Shown here piece after piece: positions 1 to 11,625 of a stretch of 64,000 nt of DNA; position 1 is the stretch's first letter; each line of letters begins with the position of its first letter. The position numbers were made by a program, and so were the translations under genes. The notes under the pieces are model-generated. The model made no database searches and was not told the origin of the DNA. It was given only the letters and a program-made list of their open reading frames with translations. This DNA comes from Setaria digitata. Taxonomy: Eukaryota > Nematoda > Chromadorea > Rhabditida > Setariidae. The stretch covers positions 33,308 to 97,307 of the forward strand of contig RCAB01000233.1 of the NCBI GenBank assembly GCA_003640385.1. Reading direction: 5' to 3'.

Positions 1-393
1 TCATAAGATGATGAAAATACTTTGATCAGCAGCAGAAAGATATTGTTACGGTTCACAAACGATCTGATCGGAGAATGGCCGTGAACTGCTTATGACCTTT
101 CATTTGCGCATTTTATTAGAATTGCGCTGGATGGCTGATGATTTATGAAATTTTCAGTTTCGTTTATTTATTGATGTAATTAGTTATTTTAATTTAATTT
201 GATTTAGTTTGGTCTAATTTTATTTTATTTTTCAACTTCATTTAGATTAGTTTAGTTTAATTTGATTTGATTTTATATTATATTTGTTCTTCACTTATTT
301 ATTTGCTCACTTCATTTCTTTCTGGGATAATTTGTTTGAATTGAGCTTTTGTCTCAGATTTAGTAGCTGCTTTTTATAGCTTTGTTGTTGCAG

Positions 394-521
394 GTGAAAC
401 AGACAGTGTCGGACGTGGTGTTCGAAGTTTCGGGGGTGATAGTGCTGATTTGATGCGCCCGAATTCAGGCTCAACAGTAGGTTCGTTTGTTGGAGAGGAC
501 CCAGACCTGACTACTAGTTGA
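394..521 (+). CDS. 3'-terminal coding exon of a gene starting left of the window
   Basis: An exon follows the acceptor TTGTTGTTGCAG ending at 393. It is read with two leading bases completing a codon from the previous exon, and stays open for 41 codons to TGA at 519-521. The peptide is Gly/Ser/Asp-rich and hydrophilic (GGDSADLMRPNSG, then VGSFVGEDPDLTTS at the end). GC is clearly above the flanks, which supports coding. A possible upstream exon (about 34-84, after a CAG, before a GTGAAC donor) is open in one frame, but its phase fits a different reading of this exon that ends earlier, so I do not join them. I do not recognise the family. Confidence 0.6.
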
Positions 522-2958
522 TTAAAGTTTTTTCCTGCTTTACAGTTTCTCTATGCTTGTTCAATTAGTTCTTCGGATTTTTTTTTTAATGTAGACTCTT
601 TATGGTTTTAGTTTCTAGAATGCAAAGAGAAAATAAAAAATAGGCCACTGCTCTTCTACATGAATGTCATTTATAGTTTGCAAAAAAATGTCAGCTTTAT
701 TTTTTCGATTTGATGTAATTTCATTTGTAGGACGAAATCTTAATTGTTGTATAGCCTGTCTGATTTTTTTTCACTCCACTTTATTTGCATACGAGCGATA
801 GTCTTTTATTTCATTTGGAATTTTTTCGGTATTAATTGTTGTGGTCAAAAAACTGCACTGAATATTTAATATTGATTCCATTTATTGGAAGTGTAGGTGG
901 AATAAAAGACACGTAGACAGACACATCATTTTTGAAAAAGGAATGTTGGGAGGAAGAATAGTAAGTAGGTTGGGAATAGCTTTTTTGTTCTCGAGTTAAA
1001 ATTAAAATGATGCTAACTGCATTTTGAGAAAGACAACTGAGGAAAATAACTTGTCAAGGAGTGGAAGTGATTCTTGTTAGCACTTTGAAACTTTGATTGG
1101 AAGTGGCATTTAAGAATCAATTTCATTCTTATTCTGCCGTCGGAATTTTGGGTTGATATTAGTTATACTTTTGGCTGTCGATAGTAATAACGCTTGTATG
1201 TTGCTTAGCTCATGTGATTTCTTCATTGCTGCTTTTTTTTTTAATTATGTATTTGCATTTTAACGGGTGCCATTATTCTTAATCATAGCGATCAGCTTTT
1301 CACTACGTTATTTTGGAAAAGTGATTAGTGATAGTGATACAGTCAAGGATTTTACTCTTTGATTTGAAATATTTTTGAAAACAAAACTTGCAACCTCCCT
1401 ATCGAACACATTCCGATCTTGAAACATCACTTTATTTCCCTTTTTTTTGTTTAATATCTGTTCGTTCGCCTTAGTATTTCCATAAATTTCAAATAAATTT
1501 GCTTATATGTTTTTGGTGTTTTTTTCTTTTTTTTTTTTTTAAATATCTTCATATTTTAGACTTTTGGAAAATTCTTCGCAATAAAATTGTAGAGCTCGAA
1601 ATAAGAAAGATATCCTGCCTTTTAGATACAGTAACTCTTCAGAAAGAAGTCCGAATCATGGTTTGAATGCCATTAGTTATTTTTAGCTATTTTTCCTATT
1701 CTGTTTGAAATCCCCGTATAAGTCATACATTCAGTCGACTTTTCCGAAAGTGAGAATTTCTATTCAGTCTAATTTTATCTTATTCAGATAAACTTATGAT
1801 CATAAAATTCCAATTGGCGTTCTAAAAGGAGCAGCTTGTATACCCGACATGGATGAGCTTTATCGGTTAATTTCAAAGTATCGATTCTTTCGAAAGACCT
1901 CAATATTGCACCGGTTTTTACCGATATGACAGATTTTGAAACTTTCCGAAATTAAATTCCCATTTTTTTTCGCGAATAAGAACCTTACATTACTAAGCTT
2001 ATTCAGGATTTGAAGAAATGATGAGCAAAAACGTAAGTATTTTTCAGATTTTTTATTAATTTGTCCTATTCGTTGATTATTTGTAATCATTTGATTATCT
2101 AATAATAATAAACTTGGCTTTACTATTTACCTGATCCGTCACCCAGCACCTCTGACATAGTTTGAATTATGCCTATTAGTAGAGTGAGCTTTAAGAGTCT
2201 ATTAAACGTTAAATAAATTTTTAGCAGAAATAAAATAGAATGTTGTCAGTAACATGAAGAATTTGAAATCCTATTGCATCTAATGGCATTAAAATATTCA
2301 AGTAGTTCACTAAACTTCGTCATAATTTCGATATCAAGTCACTGCCAATATAGCTTGGACAAAATATTCAGAAGAACCGCTCGACCCAGTTCATAGACTA
2401 TAATAAAGCCTCTTTTTTTTTTTGTGAAAATTACCTGGAAAGAAATATTGTTGAAAAGGTTTAGGGAGTGAAAAAAGAAATGAACAAGTAGGCAATGTTA
2501 TTCGTCAAAAAAAAAAAATGGAATAATTAATTTGTTGAAGCAATGCTCACAACGGAAAATAAAATAATTTACTATGAAAATAAAAAAGGTGATATTTTTC
2601 TGCCACTGAGAATAATGTTTATTCATTTAATTCAGTATTTTTATTCAATCCTTTCAATTAGACGGACATAAGAAGACAATTTAAATTTGGTTAATCATTT
2701 AAAATAAACCACATAATTATGATGACTGCATACTTTGCTTATTCTGTTGTAAAATATTTCAACATTTAATTAGATTTTCATACAGTAATTAGGCAGTTTA
2801 GGTTCTAGAAAATAGAAAATGTTTTGAAAAGGTAACATTTTTCCACATTTTATTTACGTCTCAATATAAAAAAGTAATTTTTAACATCTCACATAAACTA
2901 ATTAATTTTTCCTAATACTGACAGCAGTATCGTAGGAAATATTTAAAAATAATTGGTA
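522..2958. other. Intergenic, no gene seen
   Basis: AT-rich sequence with many poly-T and poly-A runs. Short open frames such as 1860-2090 (-) have no coding character or matching splice sites. The right part should hold the 3' UTR of the minus-strand gene that ends at 2959. Confidence 0.5.
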
Positions 2959-5900
2959 TTATAGCGCAAAATCTGCATTCATTATAACTGGTAGGCATTG
3001 CTTAATTTTTCCGGAAGTACGGCAAATTTTTGTTGTATCTGCGCAATCGCCGTCACTGATACAAGGCGGTTCATCATCTACCGTAAGACAACGTCGAGAG
3101 TACTGTAATGTTTACGAAATCTTACAAATGAAATGAAGAGACAAGTGTGAGGATTTGTACAAAATTTTGATAAAATAGCAAGTTTTTGGAATTTTAAATT
3201 CGATTGCAATTTTAAGAGTTGAAAAAAGTAGTGAGAGAGAAGTTTCAAATTCCGTGCACAATCTTAAAATTTCAAAAACTTACTCTCATGTAGGAATTTT
3301 GAAGAAATTGTTGAAGCGAGAAAAATTCGAAAGAGGTAAAAATTAAATGATTTAAATTATTGCATTTGTTTATGACATTTTTTTAGAGTCAGCGATAAGA
3401 GAGAAAAAAAATGCTTCGGATAGAATTTTTCAAAACTCCCAAATTTTTTCGACTTTGACTTTGTTAGATTACAGTTGTAGAATTTTTAAAAATTTTAATA
3501 ATTCAGAAAATACTTCTTACCCGTTGAAAGGAATTATCACTGCCGATATCAGTACACCGTTGCTCAGCTGAACATTCATAATCATTGGTACACGGTTGCA
3601 TATATGTTGGTAGCTTCGTCATTCGACAGATGTGAAGATTTTGTAAAACTTTCTCACAACGCTGAATTTTTTTTTATCAATAAATCATTAAAAATTCCTA
3701 ACCAGTTTTACTAATAATTAAAAAAACAGTTTAGAAAAAAAAACTATGATCATATCTTAAAAGTAAAAGTAGTTTCGGAAATTTTAACCTTGTTATTTCT
3801 GGCGTTTGCTTATTCATACATATTATTATTAATCCATACTTGAATTCACTACTTGATTGATTTTCAAAAAAAAAAAAAAAAAAAAAAAAAGAGAGATCAA
3901 AATTACTGATGTAAATTTTAAAATATGATAAAAATAAGCTTGATTTCAATAATAAGTAAATTAAAATCAAAAATTCGAATAAATTTGTTGCAGTTAAATT
4001 CGATATGGTTTACATATTAACAAATAAAACAAGAATTACAAAATAATGTGAGGTCAAATGTCAAATTATAAACAAACTTGACTAGATTGGCAATCAGCAT
4101 TAAATCGACACTGTCGGTAAGTGGCTGTTGGATTGTAGGTGCATCTACGCTTACCGCTAATACTACTTTCAGCACATACTTCATAAACTGAACACTAAAA
4201 TTCAGAACAAAAGATTTCAAGAATATTTAATATGATAAGTTATCACTTCTCTTTATCACAATGAATCGATGTTCTATTTCTAAGGGTTGTAATTTTGAAA
4301 ATATATCTGAAAAGTAACTGTTGGATTGTAGAATTGTACGATCAGTGATCAATTCTGCTTTATCAGACAAATCAATCATTACATTGATGTTTGTTTAATT
4401 GTTCTTACGTTGAAGAATACAATTTCGAACAGAATTAAATTTCTTCTACCAAATTAATCAATTAGCACACGAATATTTTTTGTCATTTTAAAATTTAAAT
4501 AATCATTGGAATAGCAATATTACTGAATAGAAAAGAAGAAAATTAATAATCACGAACGGTACTTGATAATCAGCAGTGCATTCTTTTTTCAAATTTGTGA
4601 TAACACCATTACCAATTGAATTTCGTATCATCACACCATGGCCAATGTCAGCATTCCGAAATAGATTCATTTTATCGTTTTCTACAAAAAATTTAGTGCT
4701 TTTATTATTTTATTTTCTTTTGAAAAGGAAAATTTTATTGCAAATGTATGGTTTTTTTTTCGCGCAGAATTCACCATAAAATGTAAATCAATTTTAAATA
4801 AATTTATAAAATTTAAAAATTTTCAATAAATTTGAAATATATGTATAATTTTTTGCTTACGACCTTCTGATGACGATAAGCACAAATTGTTCCTGTACTC
4901 TTTGCTGTATGAGCATTTTTGCATCATACCACAATCCATATCACTTTGGCAAATGTTGTAGAGAAGATTGTCAGCAATGAGCTGAATTATTTATTACTTT
5001 TAATTTTAATGAATGATTACTTCAAGAAAGTACCAAAATATAAAAACAAACGAATAAATAATTCATTTCATTTCTTTTTTTTTTCTTTTTCAAATCTAAC
5101 TTGGCAAGTTAATTTGCCGTTTCTATTGGCACACTGCAAATATTGGCCACAGTCAGCATCTGTATAGCATGGATCGTTTATCATACCACCAAGAACTAAA
5201 GAATGTAAATTTTTTTTTAAGAACAAAAAATTTATTTAATTTAAAAAATTTTATTTCCAAATAATTTTTCAAATATATTTCATGTGCAAAAACACTGTAA
5301 TTGATAAAATTTCAATTTTAAATGTTTTTTTTTAAAACTTTATTGATAAAATTAATAATATTTTGTAATTAAATAAATGGTTATAAAAAAAATCCGTGTT
5401 TAATAATTATAAAGAAAGGTATTGCATTTTTTAAACTATTCGTTAATTTTGTTCCATTGAAAATAGAAAGAAGCAATAAAAAAAAAGTTTGAGTAAATTT
5501 CTCTTTTCTTTTGTAAGTACTGAGAATAATTGCACTTTCTGACAAAGATTCTAGTCTATTATAAATAATAATAAAAATTAACTAAGAGAAAATCCAGTAA
5601 AAGTACTATTTTCGGCGTTTTTTTTTTTGCATTTAAAATGAAAAAAAATTTTCAAGTATAAAATGAAATGAAAGTTTACTTTTCCAACCAGGTGATTCAT
5701 GCTGACAAATACCGTACCAGCCAAATTGAGTACATTTCTCAAATCCATCACATTGAGCATCATTACGACAAGCTTTCTGTCTTGGTTGTATTTTCGAAAA
5801 TAAACTAATTAACAAGGATTTTATTTTTCGAAAAAATAACCATCAGATTTAAATTGATTGAAATTTGATAAAATACTGCTTGAAAAAATTTCATTGCTTC

Positions 5901-6598
5901 AAATTGCTAGAGCAGAAAAAAAAAATCGGTGAATAAAATTTCTATTTTCTACACTAGTACTACCAGGAATAAATAAATAAACAAACAAATAAATAAACGA
6001 GTAAATAAAGAAAAGAAAAAAGAAAATATTGGTAACTGGATATAATTAGCAATAATTCTATAAAAAAAATTGCTGTGAAAATCCCTTTTATTATACTATT
6101 ACCAGGAAAAATATATAAATTAATTAATAATAGATAAATAAATGAGTAAATAAATAAATTTTTTTATTTTACTATTACAATAATAAATAAATGGGTAAAC
6201 GAATAAGTAAATGTGCGAATAATAAATAAGTAAATAAATGAAAAAAAAAAAGGAAAATATCAAAAACTGAATACAATTGGCATTGATTCCACAGAAAAAT
6301 TTATTTGCAGAAATCGTTGTTTATTATACTAGATTTTTTGACCATTCTGTAAAAGTTAACTTTTATAAAAATTAATTTTAATCATTTTATAAATTGGATT
6401 TATTTTTGGTCAAATTTTACAAACAGTTGTTGCTGTAGAAGGCATTTGTTGACAAAACAGCAATCCAGCCGTATTTGGAAGGCATCGTTCATCTGAACTA
6501 CACTGTGCATCGCTGATACAGTACTTCACAAACTGTATGCTGTATGTTTGTGGATATACGATAAGAAGTGAAGCAAATAACAGCAAAACAAGAGACAT
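2959..6598 (-). CDS. Secreted protein of nine cysteine-rich repeats (C-x5-C-x5/6-C-xn-C)
   Basis: Eight exons with consistent phases: 6598-6425, 5776-5680, 5195-5101, 4981-4861, 4681-4563, 4194-4078, 3661-3521, 3102-2959, giving 335 residues. The start has a signal peptide (MSLVLLLFASLLIVYP). Nine repeats follow, such as CISDAQCSSDERC, CRNDAQCDGFEKC, CYTDADCGQYLQC, CQSDMDCGMMQKC, CTNDYECSAEQRC and CISDGDCADTTKIC, each closed by a fourth Cys 7-15 residues later. Spacing and the acidic residue before the second Cys resemble WAP or Dickkopf-N/EB-type small disulfide modules, but no exact family match is claimed. Repeat 5 (about residues 169-192) has Leu, Ile and Ile where Cys is expected. The first introns fall between repeats (one repeat per exon); the last three fall inside repeats. 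Two donors are the weaker GTTTGT. Function unknown; an extracellular protein or excreted antigen is inferred. Confidence 0.85.
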
Positions 6599-7510
6599 TT
6601 ATTTGTTTCTGCAATTATATCTAATTAAATGATTCTAAATTAGTGTTAAGCGTATATTAGAATGCTTTAGATATGAATGATTTTTGTTCAAAAATTAAAT
6701 TTTTTGATGAAAAAGTATCTGGAATAGAGTTACTTCCTTTTATTTAAAAAAAAAAAAAAAAGAAAAAAGAAAAAAAAGAAATCTTGGAAACCTAAGTCTC
6801 AGTCAAATGTAAAAATTTTACTAAGAAAATATCACTTTAATGTAATGAATTATAAAACATAGTTTCAAAATATGAAAAAATTAAGTAACCATGAACTGAA
6901 ATATCCCCACAACTTTGATTCTAAATTATTTAAAAAATCAAATAAGAAAAGAAGTGAATTTAAATAGTCTCATGAACTAATTTTTCATAAAATTAAGTTT
7001 AAGTTACGCAATGTTGAACGATTAGAACAATTTTTTTTTTTAGTTTAATTTTCTAAAATTAAACTAAAAAAATAAATTCTACGAAAGTGATAAATTTCTA
7101 TAAATTTCGCAACTCGCCAGTTAAAATTAAAGTCCGTAGGATTTAACCAATCTCAAATTTAAATACTTTCTTGAACAAATTATTTCTCGCCACATAAAGA
7201 GCTTAATGATGCGTTTTAAAATTTTTCTCGCACTATAGCCATCAAATTTGTTTGCATAATTGAATTAATTCACAAATCAAGTTTACCTTCACCTTTAATG
7301 CCTTAATGACTCATCCATATACCTCTTCTTTCTTTTTTTCGGAATGATTAAATGTTTTATTGTTATGGCTACTTATTAAGCACTCCATAATCTGAACTCT
7401 TTCTTTTTTGATATTAATTTATCAGAATGATGTATTATCTAATTATCAGAATAGTATATTATCATCAGTAATTTGCCACTGTCTCAGAATGGCTCTTTCT
7501 GAATCGATTG
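6599..7510. other. Short intergenic stretch, no gene seen
   Basis: AT-rich with A and T runs. It should contain the promoter of the nine-repeat gene next to 6598. No convincing open frame. Confidence 0.4.
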
Positions 7511-7877
7511 TTATATTTCCCATTCATTTTTCTGTTTGTTACATTCATCGGTGTTAACATCGAATTTCTCCACAAGAATCCAATCCTCCTGTTCACAACT
7601 TGTTTGGTAATTGTTAGTAAACATTGTTGCTTCAGTGTTATTATCTTCGAATGATTCATGGGTTGATAATTGATCAAAACTATCAATGGAGTGATTTCTA
7701 GGTGATAATTAATAAAAGTGATACATTTGTTTTTCAATTGCTGTAAATAAACAGCGACAAAATTGAATTTATGATCTAAATAATTTTCTAAAATGTTGAA
7801 GTACAAACATTTGAGAGTGTCAATATTTGCTAAGATTTTCGGATAGCCATCTGCTACAGTAAACCGAATACCGTATG
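7511..7877 (-). CDS. Probable 3' exons of an unrecognised minus-strand gene
   Basis: The terminal exon 7697-7511 follows an acceptor CACCTAG and is open for 61 codons to TAA. The peptide is hydrophilic and well mixed (NHSIDSFDQLSTHESFED, then CEQEDWILVEKFDVNTDEC, ending KQKNEWEI), unlike the Phe/Ile/Asn-rich random frames around it. A longer overlapping frame on the same strand (7465-7806) has poorer composition. A preceding exon ending at 7805 with donor GTACTT has the right phase; its 5' edge is either 7853 (acceptor TGTAG) or 7877 (acceptor CTAAG), with readings such as YGIRFTVADGYPKILANID. The 5' part is unresolved. I do not recognise the family. Confidence 0.35.
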
Positions 7878-8512
7878 CTTAGCTTGTGGAACATGAAATC
7901 CATTATATTTGCAACTAAAGCATACTTCAAATTAAAAGATGAAATTGCAAAAGTGTGAAACATTATTGAGCTAAATAATTAACAGCGAAAATTAATTAAT
8001 ATATATGGCATAAATATTGAACCATGAGAATTCCGTCAAGAAATTTTTTCGCTAACCATTTTTTTTTTATGAAAGCGACTTTCGAAATATTTTAAAAGAA
8101 AAAAAAAAAACAAAATTTTAAGCTAACAAAGTGATTATTCATATGTCATTCATTGTTTTTTTTTTTTTAATATAATTATTTTCATAAATTATGTTTATTG
8201 TTTTTTTAAATCTCCTAGCCACACATTAATAAGAAAAATATAATAACAGCATTTATCTTTCAACTAAATAACATCTAAAAAGTAAAATTACTGCAATGTA
8301 TTAATGAATCAACCAAAAATCATTGGAAACTACTTCATAGATCGATTTTCCATATAGCTATTTCATCCAGAATTCTTGTGCTACAAGCGTCTCATCCAGA
8401 GATCCTTGTTGATGAATCAATTTTTTCTTTTTTTTTTTTTTTTTCTATATGCCATTCAAAAGTTTTGATAGACGAAAAAAGCACTTCATCGTGAATGCAT
8501 GACAAAGTAAAC

Positions 8513-8605
8513 AGAAGCCAGATGATAGTAGAAATGAGCAATAGTGAACTGAAGAAAGTCATTCCGCTGAATCTTCACGGACATTTGCCGTAAAACGTCA
8601 TGCAT
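8513..8605 (-). CDS. Possible exon with RIIa-like helical sequence
   Basis: From ATG at 8605 to a GTTTAC donor after 8513 there are 31 open codons in a patch of raised GC. The peptide begins MHDVLRQMSVKIQR and continues with DFLQFTIAHFYYHLA. The spacing of hydrophobic residues and the F-x-x-x-H-F ending resemble the RIIa dimerisation helices of ropporin/SPA17-type proteins, but the usual P-x-D loop is missing. It could be the 5' exon of the gene that ends at 7511; no exon of suitable phase links them. The opposite strand also has a short open frame here, so this is tentative. Confidence 0.22.
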
Positions 8606-8639
8606 CGATGGAATGATCGAAACGAATAAAATTTATCAC

Positions 8640-11625
8640 GCATATTTTTCCAACAATTTTGAAAATATGCAGCTGGGAGAAAAGGAAATTAATTTTGTTC
8701 TGCCCTAACAAAAATAATTAATGAACTTATTTACAGTAGTTTGTCGATTTATTTGAATTGATTATCACATAGAAGAAAAAAATTTTCTCTAACTTTAATT
8801 TCTCATTCATTTTTTTTTTCAATCTTTTTTTCTTATGATAGCAGTAAAAAATTAAAAAATAACGATATTTAAATAACTTTGTTTTCTTTTTTTTTTGACG
8901 AGGTAATCAATATTGCTATATTTTACTACAAGAAATTTCTTATTTGATGGACCAAAATAAAAATGAGCAATCCGTACAGTTTTTCTTTTTTAATTGTTAT
9001 TCTGATCAGTGTATTGTAAAAGTAAAATGCAATAATATTATTAATAACAAAAAATGATATAATTAATAAATTTAGAGTTTGGGACAGATAAATAACTAAT
9101 GTATACATCTGAAAATTCAATTTTTTACTGTCAAGTTTATTATTACATAAATTTCACATGAATTATCGATTACTGCTAATTTTTTCTCTCTTTTAATTAA
9201 TATCAGTAAAATTTTAAAAGTAACAAAAATTTATTGCAGTAACGTGCACACCTGTTTGAATCATTTTATAGGTGAGAATAATCAAAGATGTAATCGTATC
9301 GAGAAGAAAATAATTGCAGCAATAGTTGTGAAAGAGATTAATTACTTGTGCACAAATACGACATCTTTTATTTTACAAAATTTAAGAACAGTTTCGTGAA
9401 ATATTTGTTTTAAATTACACTTCAATAATATTTGCTAGAAAAATTTTAGCTATAATTTATTCTAAATCAATTTGATGCAAAATTATTTTATAACTGTTTT
9501 ACAAATAATTAATATAAGCAAAATTTTTGCCATATTTTTTTAAATTAACAGGAAAAAAACGAAATTAAATTAAATTAAAACTGGGAAAAAACATCTAAGG
9601 AAATGGGAAAAAAATGCAAAATTATATATTCAATAAAATGTGTGAAGTTTTTTTTTTTCGAAGCTAGTTATCAAAATTTTTATCAAAAAAAGTAACAATT
9701 TTCGATTTACGCAATAGTAGTAGTGATATTATTTGCTGTTATCATATCAGATTTTCCATCTCAGTCTAACTCATCGTTAGTTATCTATCCGGTTTGAATA
9801 CTTATGGAAGGAATGCTACAGTGCTAAGTGAAGCTAAGTAATAAAATTCTTCAAAATTTTAGATCTAATCTTTTTTTTCTAATAATTTTTTTAAATACTA
9901 TTTAATTGATCAGCGAAGTTAGTTCATTAGTTTCAGTGCATTGTTTGCATTCAATTATAATCGCATCGATATGTTTTATAGCTTTCATTTTTTGCTTATT
10001 ATCACAGTAAAATTAATTGTCAGTGGTTTTAATTATTTTTATTTCTATTTTCATTTTTTTCTCTTTTTCTTACTTTAACATGAATGTGTATTTAAATTGT
10101 TCTAAATTATACATTGGTACAGCAAAAATTAAATCAAATATCTTCCGTTTTTTTTTTCTTTCAATTCATTCAGTTATTTGAACGAATGCACATATTCTTA
10201 TCATATTTATCAGTTCAATTCTTGGAACTAATTTTCCTATATTAATTGTTAATAATAGCAAAAAAATTATGCCTTAAACCACTTCAATAAATAATTTGAT
10301 GTAAAATAAAATACGCCACGTAATGAATCTGAATAACTGTTGCAGCATGTTTTAATTTGGAATATGTTTGAAAAAAAAAAAAATTAATTTCTTAAAAAAT
10401 GTTCAAAAAAAAAAAATTAGACCATATTCATAAATATTTCTGCACAAACGATCAAAACATCTTTACCGTATTGCTGCAGTTAATTATCAGTAAATAGGAA
10501 AAAAAAATCAGTTTAAAGAAAAAGTTATATAATATAATTGAAAATTTTAAAGTTAACTTTTTCACAGGTAATCTTTGCTGCTATCTTATCATAATTCCAT
10601 TGCTTCAGTAATCTCTTCTAGAATCATTTAGACCATGATGAATTATTTGAAAGATAAATTTCATATTCTCATTTTTTCAGTGAAGATATGAAAGGATGTC
10701 GAGAGTGTGTTCTTATTTATCAAACAGTGATAACAATCATTCAGTAGTGAAAGTAATTCTTCGTTAGTGTTTTATTCGGACATACTCACATGTCAACCAA
10801 CATCAAATTTATTTTTTGATTCAAATTAATCAAATTGAAATGAGGCGCACATTTTCAATTTCTTTCTTTCAAGCCTTAATTTTAAACAATACTTTTTTCT
10901 TTTTCTTTTTTGTTTTGCAACTAATAATGGAATAAATTTGAACTGAATAATAATTGAATAAACTGTTAGGCACAGAGGTCAAAAACATAATTACAAAAAT
11001 TATACAGTTTAGAGAAACGTTATATTACATGAAGAATATAAATGTAATTAATAATGAGAACAAAATTTTGGAAAAAATCTTAGAAAAAAATATAAAATAA
11101 AGGAAAAGAATTTTTGTAGCAAAATTTTTGAAAAGAGTTTTGAAAAAAGAGTTTAAAAAATTTACAAGAAACTAAATAGATAGAAAGAAAGTTTTAAATT
11201 TTAATCTCATAATTAAGCAATTATTCAAGACTCTCATCTCGTTTTTGTAGCCTGATTGCTCCATTACTCCATAATGAAACCAAATTTCTTTTCTTCTCTT
11301 TAAACAATTACTTTATTTTATTTTAATCAGTTTCTATTTCGGCATAGTCTATTTATTTCAAATAGTTTATTCTAATCTTTTTTCTTTTTCATTTCAGCTT
11401 AGTTTAAATTGCTCAATCAAATAGCTTCTAAAATGTAGCTTTTTTGGTCTAGGAATTTTATTGCTTAATTTTTTTTCCTTGTTTTTTTTTTTTTCGTTAA
11501 ATTTGAATAATTTGAAGAAGAAAATATCGTGTCGAGTTCGGAAAACTTTTGTTAAATTTGGAACAACGGAAAAAGAACAAAATGTATTTCGATGAGAGAA
11601 TAAGTTTACGGATTTAAATGAATTT
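8640..11625. other. Intergenic, no gene seen
   Basis: AT-rich with many homopolymer runs. Short patches around 9700-9850 and 10560-10790 have slightly higher GC, but no frame with matching splice sites was found. Confidence 0.45.

Noticed and set aside
8491..8591. Plus-strand frame MHDKVNRSQMIVEMSNSELK
   Set aside because: Lies opposite the RIIa-like exon; stops after 32 codons and has no partner exon.
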